Shown: in pieces, positions 8,355-16,911 of the stretch
Numbering within the stretch: position 1 is the stretch's first letter
Layout: every line of letters begins with the position of its first letter
Assembly: GCF_000422445.1 (NCBI RefSeq)
Contig: NZ_AULU01000012.1
Span: forward strand, 124,001 to 188,000
Direction: 5' to 3'
DNA: 64,000 nt
DNA from: Paenibacillus assamensis DSM 18201
Lineage (GTDB): Bacteria > Bacillota > Bacilli > Paenibacillales > Paenibacillaceae
Made by a program: the position numbers and the translations under genes
Notes under the pieces: model-generated
The model's database searches: none
Seen by the model: only the letters and a program-made list of their open reading frames with translations
Told to the model about the DNA's origin: nothing

Positions 8355-8927
8355 ATGACTATCGCTACAACTCAACCCAAATTGCTGACAGGAAGCCGTG
8401 TATATTTGCGTCCCATTAATGCGGAAGATGCAGGAATGTATTATGAACAACTGTATGTGGAAGAAACGAGAAGACTGACGGGTACGCATAGGTTTGCAAC
8501 CAAGGAGCAGATTTCTCGTTATATCGAGGCCAAATCACAAGATAATTCAAGTGTATTGCTGCTAATTGCATTAAAGGAATCAGATGAAGTCATAGGTGAT
8601 ATTGCGCTTCAAGATATTGATACCATTAACCGCAGTGCGGGCATTCGCATCGCGATTAGTTATGAGAAACATCAGGGTCAGGGATTTGGACAAGAGGCAA
8701 TGCCATTGCTGCTCGAGTATGGATTTGGTGTGCTCAATTTGCAGCGAATTGAACTCGAAGTGTTCACTTTCAATCCACGCGCTGCGCATGTGTATGAGAA
8801 ATTGGGCTTTGTACGTGAAGGGATTAAGCGTAAGGCACTCTATTATCATCATCAATACCATGATGTTATTACGATGAGTATGTTAGCAGATGAATATCGT
8901 ACGAAGTATGGCCTATCAGAGTTATGA
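8355..8927 (+). CDS. GNAT family N-acetyltransferase (RimJ/RimL-like)
   Basis: A 190-residue acetyl-CoA-dependent N-acetyltransferase. It starts with GSRVYLRPINAEDA, as in RimJ/RimL- and SpeG-like enzymes. It has the acetyl-CoA pyrophosphate-binding motif HQGQGFGQEA (about residues 108-117) and the FNPRAAHVYEKLGFVREG motif (about 141-158). The substrate could be a protein N-terminus, polyamine or small molecule and cannot be read here. GGGGG (8344-8348) is 6 bp before ATG 8355; ATG 8352 is the alternative. It is divergent from the MocR-type gene with about 100 bp between, the arrangement in which MocR regulators usually control the partner. Confidence 0.85.
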   Translation: MTIATTQPKLLTGSRVYLRPINAEDAGMYYEQLYVEETRRLTGTHRFATKEQISRYIEAKSQDNSSVLLLIALKESDEVIGDIALQDIDTINRSAGIRIAISYEKHQGQGFGQEAMPLLLEYGFGVLNLQRIELEVFTFNPRAAHVYEKLGFVREGIKRKALYYHHQYHDVITMSMLADEYRTKYGLSEL

Positions 8928-9136
8928 AATGGTTGTATAAGGAGATAGTATCTCAGCGTTAAAGGGCGGCGAATATCAGCAAAAGTATCAATATTAGTTA
9001 GGAATTGATATTTGTAAGTAAATGTTCATAAAATAGACACAACTTAAGCAGGAAAACATGAAACATTTTCCTTACTTTTCGACTCTTTACATATAGGTAA
9101 AATTCGCCTTATTAAGTCGATCAGGAGGATGCAAGT

Positions 9137-12100
9137 ATGAGGAAAATGCGAGTTCTGTTATCTGCGTTATTAATTGGTAGCTCATTATCCTTATTTTCAG
9201 CGCAAACACATGCCGCACCAGCTATAAAAGTTTATATTGATGGGGAATATTTATCCACACCTCAGCCGCCTATTGTGGTAAACAGCAGAACGCTGCTTCC
9301 ACTCAAATCCGTATTCGAGGGGCTAAATGCAACGGTTCATTATGATGCTAAGACAAGAACAGTAACATCAAGCAAAAGCGGAACGACTGTTGTATTAAAG
9401 CTAGGGTCCAAGATTGCAAAAGTAAATGGTAAAAATGTTACGATGGATGTACCTGCGCAGACGATAAGGAACAGAACGATGGTTCCTGTCCGGTTTGTCA
9501 GCCAATCCTTTGGTGCGTTTGCTGATTACGAGCCATATAGCAGAACGGTACACATCACGACTTCGGATGGTTCTGGCAGCAACCCAGATCCAGGCACGCC
9601 GCAAAATCCAGACCATACTTCCTTCTCGGCTGTTCGAAATGTTAGAGCTGAGATTACAGGTAAGTCAGGTGACGCAAGCGATATTACGGTTCACTTTGAT
9701 AAATCTTCCACCGAGGCAAATGTGAAGAACTATCGTATTTTAGTTGTTAAAGCTGACAATTCTAGCAGCTTTAACGAATCGAGAGCGAAGTCAGCATCGC
9801 ATGGCAATTATACAGAAGTGAATACACATGGCATTAACCAGTCCGTTAATTTGCCAGCAAGTTTGCGTGATGTTGATGGAGATGTTATTCGATCGAATCA
9901 GTCCTATAAGGTGTATATACTGACGCAAGGTTTGAATCAGAGATCTGGGCTATCGTATGCGTCTTCTACGGTGAAGATCCCAGAGAGTGCAACAGGAATC
10001 ACGGTTACAAATGTGAAGGCAACGGATGTAAGTGATTACGGAGATGGACGCGATCTATCGGTTAGTTTCTCAAGACCGTACAATGATGACCTAGTGTCCA
10101 ATTATCGCGTAATGGTTGTTAAGACGAAGGATGCACATCGTTTTGATCTCAATGCGGCAAATGCCGTTCCTAGTCAGCATTACAGTACGGTATATAAGAA
10201 TGGATCTACCCTTACGGAGAAGTTGAATTCGACAGCGAAGGATACAGCAGGCGATTACATTCGTAATGGTGAATCCTACACGGTATTTGTATTGTCAGTG
10301 AGCAACAATTCCTACGCTTCGCCTAACAAATTGTCTACTGGATCTGTGATTACATTGGAAAGTGCTTCTGGTCTGCCAGTCATCACTAAGGTTGAAGATG
10401 TAAGCAACTATGGAGACGGGCGTGACTTAGAAGTAAGCTTTAATCGTGCCGATGATGAGTCTACCGTCAGTCAATATCGTGTCTTTGTGGTCAAGTCAAG
10501 AAATGTGAGCAGTTTTGATCTTGCCCAGGCAGGTAAAGTATCGTCTGGTAGATATATAGAAGTAAGTAAAAACGGCTACTATAACTATAAAGTGAACCTT
10601 ACTTCTAGTGCGAGAGATGTGGACGGATCATATCTTCGTAATGGGGAAAGCTATCACGTGTTCGTCATGGCGGTGTCTTGGAACAAGGATAGATTGTCTG
10701 CTCCATCTCAAATGATGACGTTATCTAATAATAATCATTCGAATGCTCCGACTAATGTAACAGTAAGAGATGTAAATGATTATCAGGATGGTCGAGATTT
10801 AACGGTTTCCTTTAATAAAGTGTATGATGAGTCCAGTTTTAATCACTATCGAATTTATGTAGTGAAGTCGACACAAGCACATCATTTCACTTTACATCAA
10901 GCGAATAGTGTGGGAACAGGTAACTTTACGTACGTAAACAAGACGGGTGGAAATATTAGTCAAACACTGACTTCCTTTACACGTGATATCGACGGTGTAC
11001 CGATTAAAAGTGGAGAGAGCTATAAAGTGTTTGTAATGGCAGTCAACAATAATCAGCATTACAACGTTTTATCCACTGCTTCCGATTCGATTACGTTGTC
11101 GGGCAACTCAAGTGTGCAAGCAGCTTCAAATGTTCATGTACGTGACATTAGCGATTTCAACGATGGACGTGATGTGCAGGTTTCCTTTAACCGCGCGGGG
11201 GATGAGTCGAATATCAATCACTATCGCGTTCTAATCGTGAAAGCTCACCAAGCTGCAAATTTCACATTGGCTCATGCGAACAATGTAAATAGCTCTTATC
11301 AAGCTTATGTGAGTAAGACAGGAAAACATATTACACAAGCGATGCTTCCTGATATGAAAGATGTTGATGGAAACCCAATCCGAAGCGGTGAAAAATATCG
11401 AGTTTACATCATGTCCATTGGTTTATACGGCAACACGTTGTCTGCACCATCGGGTGAATTTACGTTATCTGGTACGCTGAACACTAGCCCTGTAACAAAT
11501 GTAACGGCTCAAGTTGTGAACCAGCATACGACAAATCGTAAAATTGATATTAGTTTCATTACGAACGGCAACGAATCTAATGTGAAAGAATACCGGATTG
11601 TGCTCGTTCGTGCTGAACAAGCACATGTAATTAATGCGACGACTGCCCTGAGTGTCGGGGAGTCCAATTTTACGAGAGTTGCTAAGCAAGGTGTATATGC
11701 AAAGCAGCAAATTTCAGATACGGCTAAGGATATGTTTGGAAACCCACTAGTGAAAGGTATTTCGTACCGTGCGTATGTGCTTACCGTTGCTAGCAATAAT
11801 CCACATCAAACAAGTTCGCTGTCTAATGGTTATGCTGAGTTTACGTTATCTGAGCAAGCAGTGCCTGCTGTAAATTATGTAGCTGCATATTCAGATGGCA
11901 ATGGATATAGCTTTAAATCTGTATTTGAAAAACCAACGAACTCCAATCAAGTCGCTTATTATGCGGTGATGGTCGTTCCGACATATGCAGCAGGAAGCTT
12001 TACGTTGGAGCAAGCTAACCAAGTTCATTCTAATCGCTATAAGTTCTCAAATGGCAATGGAGACAACACGATTACTTGGTCAACGAGTGACGTTGACATA

Positions 12101-12217
12101 TATGGAAGCTCTATTCAAAGGGGCGTAACATATAAAGTGTTTGTGTTATCTATTTCCAACGGGGCTAACGGAACAGGCAATGCATTGTCTTCCGCTTCTA
12201 ATGAGATTGTGTTGTAA
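9137..12217 (+). CDS. Secreted protein: copper-amine-oxidase-type stalk domain plus seven ~120-residue repeats
   Basis: A 1026-residue exported protein. It has a signal peptide (about 1-27, ending THAA) and a copper amine oxidase N-terminal-like (stalk) domain (about 30-140: VNSRTLLPLKSVFEGLNATV, RNRTMVPVRFVSQSFGA). A Gly/Pro-rich linker (about 145-160) follows, then seven repeats of about 115-125 residues that run to the end. The repeats share a YGDGRDL.VSFNR start, a Y.V.VVK core and a (D)VDG..IR.GESYKVFVM.V end, and look like fibronectin-III/Ig-type beta sandwiches. The stalk domain is a common cell-surface module in Paenibacillaceae and carries no oxidase active site. Repeats 2-5 are most alike; 1, 6 and 7 are diverged. 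RBS CAGGAGGA precedes ATG. A surface or matrix adhesion role is only inferred. Confidence 0.85.
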   Translation: MRKMRVLLSALLIGSSLSLFSAQTHAAPAIKVYIDGEYLSTPQPPIVVNSRTLLPLKSVFEGLNATVHYDAKTRTVTSSKSGTTVVLKLGSKIAKVNGKNVTMDVPAQTIRNRTMVPVRFVSQSFGAFADYEPYSRTVHITTSDGSGSNPDPGTPQNPDHTSFSAVRNVRAEITGKSGDASDITVHFDKSSTEANVKNYRILVVKADNSSSFNESRAKSASHGNYTEVNTHGINQSVNLPASLRDVDGDVIRSNQSYKVYILTQGLNQRSGLSYASSTVKIPESATGITVTNVKATDVSDYGDGRDLSVSFSRPYNDDLVSNYRVMVVKTKDAHRFDLNAANAVPSQHYSTVYKNGSTLTEKLNSTAKDTAGDYIRNGESYTVFVLSVSNNSYASPNKLSTGSVITLESASGLPVITKVEDVSNYGDGRDLEVSFNRADDESTVSQYRVFVVKSRNVSSFDLAQAGKVSSGRYIEVSKNGYYNYKVNLTSSARDVDGSYLRNGESYHVFVMAVSWNKDRLSAPSQMMTLSNNNHSNAPTNVTVRDVNDYQDGRDLTVSFNKVYDESSFNHYRIYVVKSTQAHHFTLHQANSVGTGNFTYVNKTGGNISQTLTSFTRDIDGVPIKSGESYKVFVMAVNNNQHYNVLSTASDSITLSGNSSVQAASNVHVRDISDFNDGRDVQVSFNRAGDESNINHYRVLIVKAHQAANFTLAHANNVNSSYQAYVSKTGKHITQAMLPDMKDVDGNPIRSGEKYRVYIMSIGLYGNTLSAPSGEFTLSGTLNTSPVTNVTAQVVNQHTTNRKIDISFITNGNESNVKEYRIVLVRAEQAHVINATTALSVGESNFTRVAKQGVYAKQQISDTAKDMFGNPLVKGISYRAYVLTVASNNPHQTSSLSNGYAEFTLSEQAVPAVNYVAAYSDGNGYSFKSVFEKPTNSNQVAYYAVMVVPTYAAGSFTLEQANQVHSNRYKFSNGNGDNTITWSTSDVDIYGSSIQRGVTYKVFVLSISNGANGTGNALSSASNEIVL

Positions 12218-12220
12218 ATA

Positions 12221-12272
12221 ATAAAAGGGCTCTCTTGCCGTCGCAATTGACGGACTAGAGAGCCCTTTATAT
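12221..12272. terminator. Strong bidirectional terminator
   Basis: ATAAAAGGGCTCTC (from 12221) pairs with GAGAGCCCTTTAT (to 12271) around an inner CCGTC/GACGG stem. It serves the repeat protein (plus) and the copC-copD unit (minus). Confidence 0.88.
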
Positions 12273-12350
12273 GTTCCCACTTGATAATTAAGCTTTCATG
12301 GTGTGTAGTAAGCAGTACATAGTGGCATGTCAGCATCGATCTTTGCATAG

Positions 12351-13433
12351 TTAAACTACAGTAGGTACGATCGATATAAGGACGGCTAGAAACACCGTAA
12401 CAACTGCTAAACAACCTATCGTAATGAACACAAATGGAGATTGTTTCTTCTGATAAGCCATAACCATCAGAGCGGCGAATAGCATAGCTATGATGGTTAG
12501 TATTAACGTGTAACTATTAAAGGCTAAGTCCACCCGCCAGTAGATGCTCCAACCCCCTTGGTGCAGCAGTTCAAACCATTGCGATACACCATCCGTTTGG
12601 AGTACTTGTGCTACATCACGGGGTGAAGCGGAATGCGTCATAAATGCGGTCACTAGCAAAATAATAACAACGACGATTGTCTCTGCGCGCAGCCATTTTA
12701 TATGCATTTTCTTTCTAAGTAAAAATCCATTGATGAATGCTAGGCTTATTAATACAGCATATAAGAGATGCTTCAACAACAGTGCTTGTCCGTAAGGCAA
12801 CAGCCAAGAATCCCAATAAGCCGGCGTAATATATTCCATTAGGATAAGGCCTGCTGCTGTAATGGCAGTCATACATCCAATGGCTAATGGTGAGTACCAG
12901 TTCATGAATGTGTTCCAGCGTGATTCGCTGGTAGAGAACCAACTAACTATGAGCAAAATGCCAAACCACAGGCATACGGCGGCAAAATGAACCCAGTGCG
13001 CAATAAATCCTCCTATCGCATCCACGGATGAAGCATGACTCGTCCAAGCGATTAGGACACTCAGTAGTAAGCTCCAGACGAATGCAGTAGTAGCTGCACC
13101 TCTAGAAGCTTTTATATCGATAAGCTGAATAAATACTGCTAACAGGATCGCAGCTAAGCCAAGTGTCAACCATTGAATCCCCATATCGGAACTCAGAAGA
13201 TAACGGAATAGTGAGAACGTTTGCCCCGATTGTTCCGCTAGAAAATCCAAAATAGGAATAAGTGGTGTAAATGATAACAGAGCTATTAATAAGCTGCTGC
13301 CCGTTAATAAACAAGTAGGCAGTGTATAGGATGGACGAGTGCGTTCGGGTAGACAATATAGAAATAGTCCCCCAATTAATATAGCGAAGCACACGTATAA
13401 AGCTGCTTCGGTAACGGTCAACAGCCCAATCAT
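12351..13433 (-). CDS. copD: CopD family copper resistance membrane protein
   Basis: A 360-residue polytopic protein with about eight hydrophobic helices, matching the CopD family of copper importers/resistance proteins. The typical segment HWVHFAAVCLWFGIL (about residues 145-160) and the later GQALLLKHLLYAVL are seen. It overlaps the upstream copC-like gene by 4 bp (ATGA), so the two are translationally coupled. In Bacillus subtilis the two domains are fused in YcnJ; here they are separate. Role: copper uptake across the cytoplasmic membrane together with CopC. Confidence 0.85.
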   Translation of the reverse strand: MIGLLTVTEAALYVCFAILIGGLFLYCLPERTRPSYTLPTCLLTGSSLLIALLSFTPLIPILDFLAEQSGQTFSLFRYLLSSDMGIQWLTLGLAAILLAVFIQLIDIKASRGAATTAFVWSLLLSVLIAWTSHASSVDAIGGFIAHWVHFAAVCLWFGILLIVSWFSTSESRWNTFMNWYSPLAIGCMTAITAAGLILMEYITPAYWDSWLLPYGQALLLKHLLYAVLISLAFINGFLLRKKMHIKWLRAETIVVVIILLVTAFMTHSASPRDVAQVLQTDGVSQWFELLHQGGWSIYWRVDLAFNSYTLILTIIAMLFAALMVMAYQKKQSPFVFITIGCLAVVTVFLAVLISIVPTVV

Positions 13434-13972
13434 GAATTAGCGTCTTTCTTTTTCATAATAAAGAACAATACGATAACTGCGATTCCGAGCACGACGACGA
13501 TAATAGGGAGCAATAGACTGTCACCGTCAAGTTTGGATGTATTTTGTTGCTCGTCTACAGAGGTAGCTGCGTCTGTAGTGGTAGTTGTCTGTTTCTTATC
13601 ATCGTTAGCTGCGGTTTGCTTATTTTGTACCGTAAATTGGTAGTTCCCGTGGATAAGATGACCGTCTGCTCCGATGATAGACCAGTTTACTGTTATTTTT
13701 CCATTAGGCAATGGAGCTGATGTCGTACCTTTCAAATGAGGTCCATCAATTTGAATCGTGTCTACAGCAATGGTTTGCCCAGCTTCATTTGCAAGGGTGA
13801 ACGTACTTCCTTTGAGTATGTCTGTATTAAACGTTAACTGAAGTGCTTTGACATCTTCCTTCACGACTGCATCTATAGCAGGAATCGACTCCGTAAGATT
13901 ACTGTGAGCCCATACTTGAGTAGGAACTAGAATAAGGTAGAGGCTTAGTATACATGCAAAAAATTTTCTCAT
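13430..13972 (-). CDS. copC: CopC domain copper-binding protein, membrane anchored
   Basis: A 180-residue extracytoplasmic copper chaperone-like protein. The signal peptide (about 1-22) ends in VWAH, which leaves a His as the first mature residue, as in CopC proteins that use the N-terminal His for Cu(II). The CopC beta-sandwich runs about 23-120 (HSNLTESIPAIDAVV, GKITVNWSIIGADGH, HGNYQFTV). A Thr/Gln-rich linker and a C-terminal membrane helix (about 152-172) followed by KKKDANS anchor it. It is the first gene of a two-gene operon with copD. Confidence 0.87.
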   Translation of the reverse strand: MRKFFACILSLYLILVPTQVWAHSNLTESIPAIDAVVKEDVKALQLTFNTDILKGSTFTLANEAGQTIAVDTIQIDGPHLKGTTSAPLPNGKITVNWSIIGADGHLIHGNYQFTVQNKQTAANDDKKQTTTTTDAATSVDEQQNTSKLDGDSLLLPIIVVVLGIAVIVLFFIMKKKDANS

Positions 13973-14250
13973 CTGTCAATGCATCCTTTCCTTGTGTGTG
14001 GTCATGATGTATGATTCAAACTTGTTGGGAACGTATTCATTTTAACGAAAAATAGGTGGGATGAACACCTTTTTCACATTAATCCTATCCGAATAAAGGA
14101 AATGTTGTGACAGTATATTCACATTCATAATAGAGGCTGTGTGTAGTTCAATTCCTTAGTGTTAAACAACTAAGTATGCATGGAGGTTTACGTGTGGTAA
14201 GGTAAGGCGATAAGAAGTAAGGAGTAATGTTTACGTAAAGGAGAATGAGT

Positions 14251-14895
14251 GTGGCTAAGCAGAAGTATTATGTCGTGTGGGTTGGGAACACACCTGGTAT
14301 TTATACGAACTGGAATGAATGTCGAGTACAAGTTGAGGCATTTAAAGATGCCAAATATAAATCGTTTACGTCTAAAGAAGAAGCAGAACAAGCCTATAAA
14401 GATGGATGGGCTCGTCACTATGGGAAGAGTAGCAATCAGGCATCAGAGAAGAGGCGGTCTGCTTCATCTGTAATTCATACGACAGCCGAAATTGATTATA
14501 ATAGTATCTCGGTAGACGTTGGCACGAAGGGCAATCCGGGCCCTATTGAATATAGGGGTGTAGATACGAAGACAGGGGCAGTTCTATTCGCTCACGGCCC
14601 CGTTCAGAACGGGACGAACAATTTGGGGGAATTTTTAGCAATTGTTCATTCATTGGCATACTTAAAGAAACAAGGCAGCAACAAGACGGTATACAGTGAT
14701 TCTCAAACTGCTTTGAAGTGGGTGCGTGAGAAGAAGGTAGCTACGACACTGGAGCGGAATGAATCAACAAAGGAAGTGTGGACGTTGGTGGATCGAGCAC
14801 TGCAATGGCTGCAAGCAAATAGCTATGAGAATAAGTTGCTGAAGTGGCAGACCCAACAGTGGGGTGAGATTAAAGCGGACTACGGTAGAAAATAA
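14251..14895 (+). CDS. Ribonuclease H with N-terminal viroplasmin (hybrid-binding) domain
   Basis: A 214-residue type 1 RNase H that cleaves the RNA strand of RNA-DNA hybrids. The N-terminal viroplasmin-like hybrid-binding domain (about 1-50: KYYVVWVGNTPGIYTNWNEC, FKDAKYKSFTSKEEAEQAY) is followed by a linker and the RNase H fold (about 80-212). The four acidic catalytic positions are visible: Asp in SVDVGTKGNPG, Glu in NNLGEFLAIV, Asp in YSDSQTALKW and the terminal Asp in WGEIKADYGRK. GTG 14251 is chosen because AAGGAG (14238-14243) lies 7 bp before it; ATG 14245 is only 1 bp from that site. A terminator follows. Confidence 0.88.
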   Translation: MAKQKYYVVWVGNTPGIYTNWNECRVQVEAFKDAKYKSFTSKEEAEQAYKDGWARHYGKSSNQASEKRRSASSVIHTTAEIDYNSISVDVGTKGNPGPIEYRGVDTKTGAVLFAHGPVQNGTNNLGEFLAIVHSLAYLKKQGSNKTVYSDSQTALKWVREKKVATTLERNESTKEVWTLVDRALQWLQANSYENKLLKWQTQQWGEIKADYGRK

Positions 14896-14904
14896 AATAG
14901 ACAC

Positions 14905-14939
14905 AAAAAAACACGGATAATTAGAAATCCGTGTTTTTT
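14905..14939. terminator. Terminator between RNase H and CHRD genes
   Basis: AAAAAACACGGAT pairs with ATCCGTGTTTTTT around a 9-nt loop; it can act in both directions for the convergent genes. Confidence 0.88.
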
Positions 14940-14953
14940 GTTGAAATAGCCAT

Positions 14954-15373
14954 TTAGCGACGGAGTTGTCCGCGAATTTCTCCATTCGGATGCTTAACTG
15001 TGTGAACGTTAACGTAAGCATTGCCGCTTTTGATCTCAGCGATTAAATCCGCGATCGTTCTGCCAGCCAGAGGCCCGACTAGATCGTTGCTTGTTAATAC
15101 ACCTGTAACGAAGCCCTTTTTAACCGATATTGGATACTTGGTAGTGCCGAATAAAAATGCGACAACCGGTCCGTTAGCTCCTTTTCGTCCAAGATGAATG
15201 TGTGCATCACGCAATTTGGAAATGTTTCGAACGGCAAGACGGAACCTGATTTGTGTTCCACTGTTAATCACCTTAAGTACTGCAATTCCTGATGCTTTCG
15301 TTTTGACTGGTGGAACTTCGTTACGCCCTTTTAGGACGGCCTTGAACGCTTTCGAATGTTTTAAAGTACCGAT
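14954..15373 (-). CDS. CHRD domain protein; no standard start codon in frame
   Basis: The reading frame encodes a complete CHRD (chordin-like) domain: FKAVLKGRNEVPPV, ASGIAVLKV, DAHIHLGRKGANGPVVAF, GNAYVNVHTVKHPNGEIRGQ. It is open from 15388 (after a TAA at 15389-15391) to the stop at 14954. The first standard start in frame is GTG 15271, which would delete about 35 residues at the start of the domain and has no ribosome site. The only position behind a Shine-Dalgarno (AGGGAGTGGG) is ATC at 15371-15373, giving IGTLKHSKAFKAVL. Either an unusual ATC start is used, or the ATG was lost and the gene is decaying. The product lacks a signal peptide. Function of CHRD domains in bacteria is poorly defined. 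Confidence 0.65.
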   Translation of the reverse strand: MGTLKHSKAFKAVLKGRNEVPPVKTKASGIAVLKVINSGTQIRFRLAVRNISKLRDAHIHLGRKGANGPVVAFLFGTTKYPISVKKGFVTGVLTSNDLVGPLAGRTIADLIAEIKSGNAYVNVHTVKHPNGEIRGQLRR

Positions 15374-15610
15374 GAGTACCCACTCCCTTTATGTGAAGTT
15401 GATTTAACTTATTCTGTAGGAAGCGGGAACGGCTGTGTTTCTGACTAGAGAAATGAAATAATTACCGAAAAGCTGTCATGTTTAACGAAGCATGTGCATA
15501 TGATATCAGTAGTGGCCTCAATCTCATCGCTCCTGATCATGCAAAAGATTGGTTGCCATAAAGGGCGTTGGAAAAATTTTTTTCTACTGTGAAAGATTTG
15601 CGCTCAAATG

Positions 15611-15619
15611 TGTTATAAT
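15611..15619 (+). promoter_or_regulatory. Extended -10 promoter TGTTATAAT upstream of the YdjO-type gene
   Basis: TGn-TATAAT (15611-15619) is a perfect extended -10; no good -35 is present at 17 bp. Transcription would start near 15626 and give a leader of about 95 nt carrying the hairpin at 15649-15680. Confidence 0.6.
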
Positions 15620-15648
15620 ACAACTATCGAAGTTATTGCACGCTGAAG

Positions 15649-15680
15649 TAAGTGCCCCGAACATAGCGTTTGGGGCACTT
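15649..15680 (+). promoter_or_regulatory. Leader hairpin upstream of the cold-inducible protein gene
   Basis: AAGTGCCCC (15649-15657) pairs perfectly with GGGGCACTT (15672-15680) around a 14-nt loop. It is followed by ATTGTATC rather than a T-run, so it is not a clear terminator. It sits in the 5' leader 42 bp before the start codon, and could be a cold-responsive or stabilising RNA structure. Confidence 0.5.
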
Positions 15681-15722
15681 ATTGTATCGCATGTGAATCT
15701 TGAAAAGAAAGAGGGATGGTTC

Positions 15723-15935
15723 ATGTATAATTCACGTAAGAAACCTCAAGATGACATTCCTGAAGAAATCACATCCATATGGGCTTGTACAAGTGAGGAC
15801 TGTAAAGGTTGGATGAGAGATAATTTCGTCTTCTCATCTGAGCCAACGTGCGTTCAGTGCAACTCTCCAATGGTTAAGAGCGAAAGAAAGCTGGCCGTGC
15901 TGGTGAATACAAGTCCGAGTCAGTCAAAGAAATAA
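15723..15935 (+). CDS. YdjO-family cold-inducible small zinc-ribbon-like protein
   Basis: A 70-residue protein starting MYNSRKKPQDDIPEE. It has a four-cysteine pattern, WACTSEDCKGWMRDNF then PTCVQCNSPM, as in the YdjO cold-inducible family; the C-x4-C and C-x2-C pairs suggest a zinc ribbon. ATG 15723 follows a GAGGGA ribosome site. The longer upstream reading from about 15549 in the same frame covers the promoter and hairpin and is not used. The family is cold-induced in Bacillus; the role is unknown. Confidence 0.8.
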   Translation: MYNSRKKPQDDIPEEITSIWACTSEDCKGWMRDNFVFSSEPTCVQCNSPMVKSERKLAVLVNTSPSQSKK

Positions 15936-16595
15936 GATAGAAGGTTAGTTGGTACTGTCCTGTAGCGAGGTGATTGTTTGTGCAGTCAATTCCATGTGGG
16001 TTTGGTACCTAAAGTTTTTTTTAAAAATCACCCAGTAGGGTGGTTTTTTTCTTTATAGATAATAATCATAAGAGAATGAAAGTCTAGACATACTGTCTCT
16101 ATATGCATGATGAAAAATGTTAAGAAGTGCTTGAACTTGATATCTAAAAGGAGTATATTGGAAATCAAAGGGTGTAACAGGATATAGAAAAGTATCCAGT
16201 AGTTTTATGAATGTTCTCATTTTGGATGTAATTCGCATCTAATTACCAATTGAAATGGTGAATGGAATTTGGATCATTTCTCAGCTAAGTAAAATGATAA
16301 CCCTATCTCAATCCCTAATGTAACATCTTGCTGAAGGAGTTTTTTTGTAACTATTTATTGATGTATACATATGTATTTAATTAATAATATCATTCTTCGC
16401 ATTTGATACTCCGATAACGCTTACTACCTTTTCGTTTTTTTAATGTTGGTACGACAACTACGTTCAATTGTAATTGCATCATAATATCTTCTCTTACTCC
16501 ACTGCCTATGTCATTTGTATTAGAAACTAACCAGTTTTAATTTCGTGCTTCTATGGCTGCTATAATCTATAGTAATTCGGTACGCTTTCATCCAA
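15936..16595. other. AT-rich gap after the YdjO gene
   Basis: Holds a 10-codon ORF (GTG 15980, MQSIPCGFGT) behind GAGGTGA, which may be chance, and a terminator at 16022-16051. From 16052 to 16595 the DNA is AT-rich, with only short unsupported ORFs on either strand and nothing I recognise. Confidence 0.4.
16022..16051 (+). terminator. Rho-independent terminator
   Basis: AAAAATCACCC pairs with GGGTGGTTTTTTT around an AGTA tetraloop; it ends the YdjO transcription unit. Confidence 0.85.
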
Positions 16596-16649
16596 ATATT
16601 GATCATAAATACTAATTACAATTTTTATACCACTATGTACATAAATGCT

Positions 16650-16826
16650 TTTCAAACTAACAGTGGCGTCTCCTCTTCTGGTGGCGGTGGAGGAAGCTAC
16701 TACCTAGATACGATTCGCAAAGGAACATTCTCCTATCAACTAGCGCATACGTATGCATTTCTTCATGGTCATATGGAGAACTACCACTCTTGTAGCACCA
16801 TCGTAGAATCTGCAATGCAGACTTAG
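16650..16826 (+). pseudogene. Truncated copy of the neighbouring permuted NlpC/P60-like gene
   Basis: An open stretch ending at a TAG (16824-16826) encodes about 40 residues that align without gaps to residues of the intact protein at 16912. Shared positions include LD, KG, YQ.A, HGH, Y and the block STIVES (LDTIRKGTFSYQ against LDPSAKGNLFYQ; HGHMENYHSC against HGHVGLYYTP). The N-terminal signal region and the C-terminal Cys half are absent and no ribosome site is seen. It carries the His motif but not the nucleophile. This looks like a remnant of a tandem duplication. Confidence 0.6.
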
Positions 16827-16911
16827 GCGTTTTTTATGGCAATATTGATTCAAAATGTAATAAAGATGATATCTAGCCATATCATAAATTCATTATGAAG
16901 GAGATTAGTAG

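Noticed and set aside
9137-9560. Copper amine oxidase enzyme
   Set aside because: Only the N-terminal stalk-type domain is present; there is no catalytic domain or topaquinone motif.
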